From: Nageia nagi
Lineage: Eukaryota; Pinophyta
Assembly (NCBI GenBank): GCA_050084985.1
Contig: JBITNC010000001.1
Location: forward strand, 129,704,001 to 129,768,000
Length of the DNA stretch: 64,000 nt
Direction: 5' to 3'
Part shown: positions 58,085 to 64,000 of the stretch, piece by piece
Layout: each line of letters opens with the position of its first letter
Position numbering within the stretch: position 1 is the stretch's first letter
Program-made: the position numbers and the translations under genes
The notes under the pieces: generated by a model
The model's input: only the letters and a program-made list of their open reading frames with translations
The model's database searches: none
Told to the model about the DNA's origin: nothing

Positions 58085-58545
58085 CATTCTAACATATGTA
58101 AGTGCAATGTTATATACAATGCAACATAATGCAATATATAATGCCAAATACCTCTTTATGTGATATTATATCCAATGCAACATGATGCAATCTTTAATAC
58201 CCATTGCAATGCCAAATACCTCTAAGTGCAATGCTATACCCAATGCAACATGATGCAATATTCAATGCAATAGATGATTCCAAATACCCCTAGTTGCGAT
58301 GCTATATCCAATACAACATGATGCAGTTAAACACTTCTATTTATGATACTATATCCAATGTAACATGATGCAATATTCAATGTAATATATGATGCTAAGT
58401 ACCTGTATATATGATACTATATCCAACATAAAATGATGCAATATTCAATGTAATATACAATTCCAAGCATCTCTATGTGCAATGCTATATCGAATGTAAC
58501 ATTATGCAATGTTCAACATAATTTACGATGCTAAGTACCTCTATT
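58085..58545 (+). repeat. 68-bp tandem array, about seven copies
   Basis: The core AACATGATGCAAT recurs with starts near 58122, 58178, 58246, 58314, 58361, 58429 and 58497. Spacings are 56, 68, 68, 47, 68 and 68, so the basic unit is 68 bp with two shortened copies. Each unit also has a CCAAATACCTCTA-like and a GCTATATCCAATG-like part. Confidence 0.85.
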
Positions 58546-60115
58546 AACTCTAAATAATGCTATTGGTGAATTAAATAGTGATGTATAATATGATTCTATA
58601 TTATACGTGTCATTTAGCATTAGATATAGCATTGTTTCATGAGCATAAAATTTTGAAAAAATACAAAGGAAAATGATGCCTACCTCAACACTAATTTTGA
58701 CTACTATAGTAGTGGGTCTTGAGGAGTGCAAGTTACCTACATGCATGGATGTTGTGCATGATGGTTTTGTTAGTAAGGCAAAAGAGAAATTGGGAAATCT
58801 CCCAATATTCATTGATATCATAAATTAAGAGGACATACTAATAAGCTTTCAATACCTTAATGCAATGTGGTACAATCTATCAGACTCCAAGTGGGATAAT
58901 GTTGGGTTTGGAGCCTGATTTGTGGATTAAAGTTCAAATTTTGAAGACTCTATTTCCAACCAGATCTTAGAGGATTTATCCAAGAGATTAATCAATTGAT
59001 CAACCAACTAGTGTATCAATCAGTGTAGGGGCATTTTGGATGTTGGAGTAGTAGTTGAAATTCAGGAGTTCAATCCAATAGTAATATTTGATTTGATGTA
59101 GGATGATAAAGAAATAGAAGGCATTATACTCCATTTTGCGAAGTCAAGTGTACTCTCCATCAAGCCTTAAATTCCTGGTTCAAGATTACATTTAGTATGG
59201 GATGTTATGTCATTGATTTATTGACCATATTTTAGGTCAAATAGGAATGTAAATCTTGTATAAATCCATATGTTTGGATTGATACTTAGGAATGTAATTA
59301 GGGTTTATGTGAGATTGTGTAGGTTATTAGAAGCTAGGTTGGAAAGAGATTGAGTATATTTAGTGAGGTTTTGTTGTACTTAAAAGAGAGGTTTTGTAGC
59401 AAGGTTATGCTACTGGTGTGACACTTAGAGTACTTGGATGATTTATGGTGAATAAATGATTGAAATATTCTTGATTGATATAGCCCACATTGGATGAACC
59501 ACATAAAACCTTATCTCCTCTCCTTTTGTGTGCTTGGTTATTTATTGTTATCTTGTTTGGGTATTTTAGTTCTTATTTAAGTTTAGTAATTTCTCAAGAC
59601 AAGTTATTTTATTTTTATAGTTAAAACCTAACTTAAATAAAAATGACATCTAAGGTAAAACATGATGAGTAAAAAATAAACTATACTCTAAATAAAAATC
59701 ATAATTTCCCAATTTGAAATTAAATTGCATATATCATAATATCTATTCTTAAAAATAAATAAAAAACTATTACATAAATATCCTTTAAAAAGTGTACATA
59801 TAATTAGGAATCCAATAGCACCATGTAGAGTGTTCCAAATGGGTAGTACACATAACATGAACTTTGTATTTACCACTAGTATTTTTGGTTTCAATGTGAT
59901 TTAAAATTAAATATGTTTGAACTTGTATTGCCTCAAAGCATTAAATTGATTGCAATGGTATCTATCTATAGAAAGATATCTCCAAGTGATTTTCCAATAG
60001 GGATGTGTCCTTTTTGATATAGAATGATATCTCCAAGTCCAATAGGTATATATATAAGTATGTGTATGTCATATTGTTGTAAACAAGGATACATACCTAT
60101 TATGATGATACTTGA
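58546..60115. other. Anonymous sequence, possibly including an LTR 3' half
   Basis: The stretch 59440-59600 (GGTGAATAAATGATTG, then CCCACATTGGATGAACC) has the look of a plant LTR end followed by poly(A)-type sequence, but no paired copy or boundary was found. A short frame at about 58661-58820 (+) reads smoothly (LEECKLPTCMDVVHDGFVSK) without a recognisable family. Confidence 0.35.
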
Positions 60116-60842
60116 TGTTAACACCTAAAAACGAATTTTGATTTAATTAAAATACCTTTTTAGATATTTGAAATAATTTATTTAATTATTTAAATAAATG
60201 TTCTTTTCCATGTGCACTCTCATATACCTTTATGTTTTGTGGTAATAGGTCAGCTTAGAATCACAATAAGCCTAAGGAGGAGCCTTAGCACTAGAACTAT
60301 TACCTATAAAGGTGGAGGGGTTGTACATGATCAAAGATATAACATGATATGATATAATCATAAATCTTAGATAGGTGGTAATATACTTGTTTCAATATTG
60401 ATCGATGTTTCTAAATGCCAACTATCATCTCTATATTTTGTTATAATCTAAGATCTACATTCCTACAATCTTTTATCCCTTTGCTGATGATATTTAGCAC
60501 ATCAAAGGTGGGATGATGATATCGAGTGAAAGGGTGAGGCATTTTGGAATGATAATCGAGTGTTGTCACTAGGTTTTTGGCATCACCACTAGGTTTAGGT
60601 CATATTGGTGGCTCCGTGTTTTGGGAAAGCTCATTATTTTTCCTTCTTAGATCAAATTTTGCCTGTATTTATTGTCATAGGTAAAGTACAAGTTGGTATC
60701 TTCCATTAATCTAGTTTTGATAGCTCAAGTTCAAGTAATTCATTTTCTTCTTTCATGTCATTGATTTCCTACTTTTCATAGTTAATTGGAGAATTTAATT
60801 ATTCTATAAATAACCTTAATGATTGTTATTTTGATTATAACA
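60116..60842 (+). repeat. 5' LTR of element A'
   Basis: TGTTAACACC at the start and GATTATAACA at the end, matched by the split LTR 18667-27369 of element A. TATAAATA at 60805-60812 is close to the LTR end, which would leave a very short R-U5 region if used. I could not identify a primer-binding site directly after it (ATTGATGAAAC follows). Confidence 0.88.
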
Positions 60843-61169
60843 ATTGATGAAACTAACTTCTTTATGTTATCCTCACTAGTTGCACTAAAACCCTAGACTT
60901 TTAGATAGGACTAATCTTGCATTTTGAGTATTTTAGAAATGAAACAAGCTCAATTTATTATAATAATCAATAGCTTTGATGAGGTCACCAGAGCTAATAT
61001 CAAAAAGATGTTATATAGAAATGAAGAAAGAAGTGAAGCCTCTTATATTGGGGATACTAATCGATCCTTTGGAGGTGCTTTTCCCATGATTAGGGATTAA
61101 AATCTATTATGTGATGAGATTCACAATACTAAGCACTTGATCTACAAGTAGAAATAGTCTTCAATACAT
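60843..61169 (+). other. Leader of element A'
   Basis: A possible gag start is the ATG at 60942 (MKQAQFIIIINSFDEVTRAN), followed by MLYRNEERSEASYIGDTNRS, a polar N-terminal region with stops. Whether it is translated as part of gag is uncertain. Confidence 0.5.
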
Positions 61170-61690
61170 AAAATGATGAGGGATATCCTATGGTTAATAT
61201 CAAGGCTTTCGAGATGAAATTTGAGTTGAAATTTGGGATGAATGATAATTTGATGGCCAAGTACTTCCCTACTACATTTAGAGGTGATGCACTCAATTGG
61301 TAATTCTCTTTACATACTAAGTTAATTAAATAATATGTAAAACTTATCTTAGAATTCTATATGCATTTCAAATATCATGCTCATAGATAAATGATAGTTT
61401 TAGATCTAGTTAGTGTTATCCAATATCCCAATGAGCGATTTGATAAAATTTTCCAAATATTTTAGAAAATATAGAGCATGATTCCTAAACCCTTATTTTA
61501 ATCTCATGTTACATCCATTTTTATTGATAATATCCATACTAAATTGAATTTCATAGCCCTAAACTACATGAGATTACCCTTTACCAAGATTGTACATAGG
61601 CTTACCCAACAAGAGAACTGCTTAGTTGATATGGGGGACTTGAAATACAAAAACCCTAGCAAGGAGACTACATGAGGTATACATCAAAAA
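61170..61690 (+). pseudogene. Element A' gag remnant
   Basis: The translation contains NLMAKYFPTTFRGDALNW and then a TAA (about 61234-61303). FYMHFKYHAHR (about 61354-61387), SVIQYPNERFDKIFQIF (about 61413-61465) and LPFTKIVHRLTQQENCLVDM (about 61574-61633) follow, the order of the Retrotrans_gag domain with its F...F..A..W and Q.P.E....F signatures. Stops are mostly TAG or TAA. From 61690 to 62345 only scattered polypeptide-like sequence remains (for example SFQNFTIIN near 62205). Confidence 0.75.
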
Positions 61691-62344
61691 TAATAATATA
61701 AATAGGTCCATGCCATAGAATAACCCTCACCAAAAGAGTAACAAAATATTCAAACAAATTAGAGTTTTATGAAGAATAATAGATTACCTTTGGCTCCTTC
61801 CATTATGTTCAAGGATTGTTTATAAAAGGGAGTAATCAAACCTGATATGAAGAAATAACTAGGTCCACATAATGATAAACCTAGTTGGTACAATGAATTA
61901 GGATTCTACAAATATCATAAGGTTAAAGATCACAAAATAAATTCATGAATGATCCTAAGAAAGTAATTATGGAAATTGCTAGATGATGGAAAGATATAGT
62001 ATGAGGCCCATGTAGTAGATTTTGAGAATGTTGAATCACTCATATTAAACTTCATCTTCAACCAAAAACCATGTGGTTCCACTAGGAGAGGAATACCTAT
62101 AGGGAGTATCAACATGGCTATAATAGAGTGAACAGATATCCCTCACAATCTTGGTACATAAATACTCCTTAAGTAATTAAAGGTAACTCATGCCAAGATA
62201 AGTATTTTCAAAATTTTACAATTATCAATTGAACATAGATATGCTTTGTTTGATGCACTTAAGAAATCTTAAGTTAATGCAAATATTCCTATAGGTAAAT
62301 TTTTTGAATTAGGAGGTAATCTTGATACTGATCTAGTTTGTAAT

Positions 62345-62779
62345 ATGCTTTCTTTTCAAGAGAGTGAATTGCCTAGTGAGGATGTCATTGAAAAAAAACT
62401 AGGACTATATATCCATGTTAATATTGATGGTGTTCTTATTAAAAAGTATTTGATTGATACTAGTTCAAATTCCAATATGTGTTCTATTGATATATTTCAA
62501 AAATATTTTCCTTCCATATATGCAAAAATAAAAAGAACCACTATTAGCATTAAAGGATTTGATAACACTGAAAAAGAATGTATCGGGTATGTATCTATTC
62601 CTATTGAAGTAGGTGGTAAAATGGTTCATCAAAAAGTGTATATTATTCAAGTGAATTTTCCATATAACATATTTCTTGATAGGCCATGGATCCTAATATT
62701 AAGGTTGTTACTTCCACATTGCATCGATCAATCAAATTTATGCACAAAGGCAATCAGGTACTATTCATGTAGAGGATAA
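62345..62779 (+). pseudogene. Element A' aspartic protease remnant (144-codon open frame)
   Basis: LYIHVNIDGVLIKKYLIDTS (about 62405-62464) followed by SNSNMCSIDIFQKYF is the plant gypsy protease start. The catalytic D-T-G triad reads D-T-S here, a Gly-to-Ser change that fits G-to-A. IKGFDNTEKECIGYVSIPIE (about 62551-62610) and NIFLDRPWI (about 62669-62695) are the flap and second-half signatures (LGRPW in relatives). The frame is the longest uninterrupted one in this element; the ending after 62700 is shifted. Confidence 0.82.
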
Positions 62780-64000
62780 TCCTATAGATGTATGTTAGGT
62801 AATTGAGAAGTTTTGGATCCTTCATGATTTGGTAAAACATGAGGAAGATTCACCCCAACACCTATTACAATTATCACCCCACAAGAGGTAACCATTAGTG
62901 CATACATAATCCCAAAGATAGATATCTGGAAGAACTTCAAAGAGATCGGATGACCCCTTGCAGTACCAAAAACTCAGCACTACCATTAGGAGGAGATTGA
63001 AGCTAAGCATTGTTGCTCCATTCTTGAGAAAGAAAGTGATCCCATTGAAGATGTGAATATCCTCTAACAAGAATATGAAGAAAAAAGTGCATTCAATAGT
63101 GAGGATAGAGCTCTCATTTCATAGAAAATACAAGGTTATGTAAGTATGCATTTCAATAGAATTGATTCTAATTTTGTGAATGAATACATGCATAAATGTC
63201 AATATGGTAGAAAAATATTAGGTAAGAATAAGTAGGGCATCATAGAGCCCATACCAAATGAAGGTTGCCACAAGAGAACAACCAATGTTAGGTTTGATGA
63301 ATCTACACCTAGCTCATCTTCATTAGTTCCAAAGGGTCAACATGTGGACAACAATGATCAGGGCTACACTATATACATATATGATGAGTGGCTACATTAT
63401 GGAATGATGCATGGTCTAACAAAAGAGTTATAGGCTTATTATGCATATCTATTCCTACCTCCTATAGCTTTGCTTTGAGTGGACATTTTCATAAATGATG
63501 GTGTCATCCTTAAAAAGTTGGGGGCATGGAGTGAGCTCCCTAAATCAAGAGAAAAGAGGATCATAGCATGATTCATGTGACATCAAGGATATTTTGGTAA
63601 AGAGGTTTGCATAGATGATGTAGGTAGTGTAGGTTAGAGCCTCATCCTTCCTTTTATTTTCATTTATTCTCGCTCACTTTCATTTGTGTTTTTTTTTTTT
63701 TTTTTGAATCAATCCTAGGTCTATGTAATTTTTCTTTCCTAGTTAGTCTTATCCTCCCTTAATGGGGTAATGATGTTGGGTTCCTAGTATTGTTGCTTTG
63801 CTATTCCTATCTCTTACAGCTGAGTTTGGATATAGGATTGGGGAATTACCTATGCCTAAACAACTCAATAATTAAATATCCTATCTTAGTGAAGAAATAA
63901 TAGAAGTCAATATTGGTATGTAAGAGGATCCATAATTGATCAAACTAGGAGCTTGGTTAACCTTAGAAGAATGAGAAAGGTATCTCCTACTGTTACAAGA
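62780..64000 (+). pseudogene. Element A' protease-RT linker and RT start
   Basis: The part from 63131 matches 1-870. The end shows LSEEIIEVNIGT (about 63881-63916) and LVNLRRMRKVSPTVTR-type decayed sequence. By comparison with element A the RT proper would start within the last ~150 bases. Stops are frequent, often TAG. Confidence 0.75.

Larger units (their letters stand above)
57593..58545 (-). repeat. Reversed LTR of a copia-like element with primer-binding site
   Basis: 57593-57605 reads GGCTTTGATACCA, the reverse complement of TGGTATCAAAGCC, the initiator tRNA-Met primer-binding site common in plant Ty1/copia and some gypsy elements. Two bases on, the plus strand starts TGAAGGG at 57608, giving the expected LTR-end CA on the - strand. 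A TATA box (complement of 57876-57883) lies about 270 bp inside, at the right distance for an LTR promoter. The far end of the LTR is not fixed; the 68-bp array at 58085-58545 may lie inside it. Copia assignment is inferred from the site only. Confidence 0.55.
60116..64000 (+). mobile_element. Element A': second copy of element A, 5' portion, continues past window end
   Basis: Begins with the 5' LTR (60116-60842), followed by leader, gag (about 61170-61690), protease (62345-62740) and the protease-RT linker, whose last 870 bases match the first 870 of the window. The element runs out of the window just as the RT begins. Same orientation as element A. The coding regions are decayed to a similar extent as in A, although the protease frame is open for 144 codons. 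Confidence 0.9.

Noticed and set aside
58085-58545. CRISPR-like array
   Set aside because: The repeat fills the whole 68-bp unit and variation is by internal shortening, not by spacers.
58661-58830. Smooth + strand reading LEECKLPTCMDVVHDGFVSK, with a - strand frame of 96 codons over the same bases
   Set aside because: Too short and without a recognised family; noted in the anonymous stretch only.
27370-60115. CTTAG after element A and CTTGA before element A' as one target duplication
   Set aside because: The 5-mers differ and the two LTRs belong to separate copies, each with its own internal region.

Overview
The window looks like repeat-dominated nuclear DNA from a plant with a large, old, heavily methylated genome. 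The signs are very AT-rich sequence, almost no CpG, no intact long gene, and plant-type Ty3/gypsy, CACTA and LINE remnants together with a fragment of a pentatricopeptide-repeat (PPR) gene. A gymnosperm such as a conifer is my best guess, from the style and decay of the elements and of the PPR fragment. It is inference only; no taxon marker is present. I saw no tRNA, rRNA or CRISPR.

Left third (1-27369): a three-layer nest. The host is a Ty3/gypsy element (element A, + strand) that enters from beyond the left edge. Its pol is split by a 14.8-kb Tat/Ogre-like retrotransposon (element B, 2109-16927) with long LTRs and an exact 5-bp target duplication ATTAC. A's integrase resumes at 16928. A's 3' LTR (18667-27369) is split by a 7,983-bp CACTA DNA transposon (18736-26718) with 42-bp terminal inverted repeats and an exact 3-bp duplication TTA. 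B carries gag, protease, an additional RNase H-like domain placed before the reverse transcriptase (RT), RT-RNase H, integrase and a large extra 3' ORF. The CACTA carries a tnp2-type transposase remnant (- strand) and a small tnpA-like gene (+ strand), divergently arranged around 1.5 kb of telomere-like minisatellite.

Middle (27370-43190): mostly anonymous decayed DNA, a PPR pseudogene (- strand, 29.6-30.7 kb), an L1-type LINE fragment (32.9-33.7 kb), a reversed LTR related to element B (34.4-36.2 kb), and a dead chromovirus-like gypsy element C (37.9-43.1 kb) whose RT core is deleted and replaced by a small inverted segment of its own RNase H.

Right third (43190-64000): an unidentified decayed coding tract (43.2-44.9 kb), an unidentified multi-exon gene remnant with a tandem exon duplication (47.2-48.9 kb), a second telomere-like tract (49.8-50.3 kb), a 46-bp tandem array (55.1-55.4 kb), a reversed copia-like LTR with a 68-bp array nearby (57.6-58.5 kb), and from 60116 the 5' LTR, gag and protease of a second copy of element A (A'). 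The last 870 bases of the window align to the first 870.

None of the elements looks functional. Many broken codons fit C-to-T decay on one or other strand: TAG stops in place of Gln or Trp codons, and Asp-to-Asn, Glu-to-Lys, Gly-to-Ser and Cys-to-Tyr changes at catalytic or zinc-binding sites.
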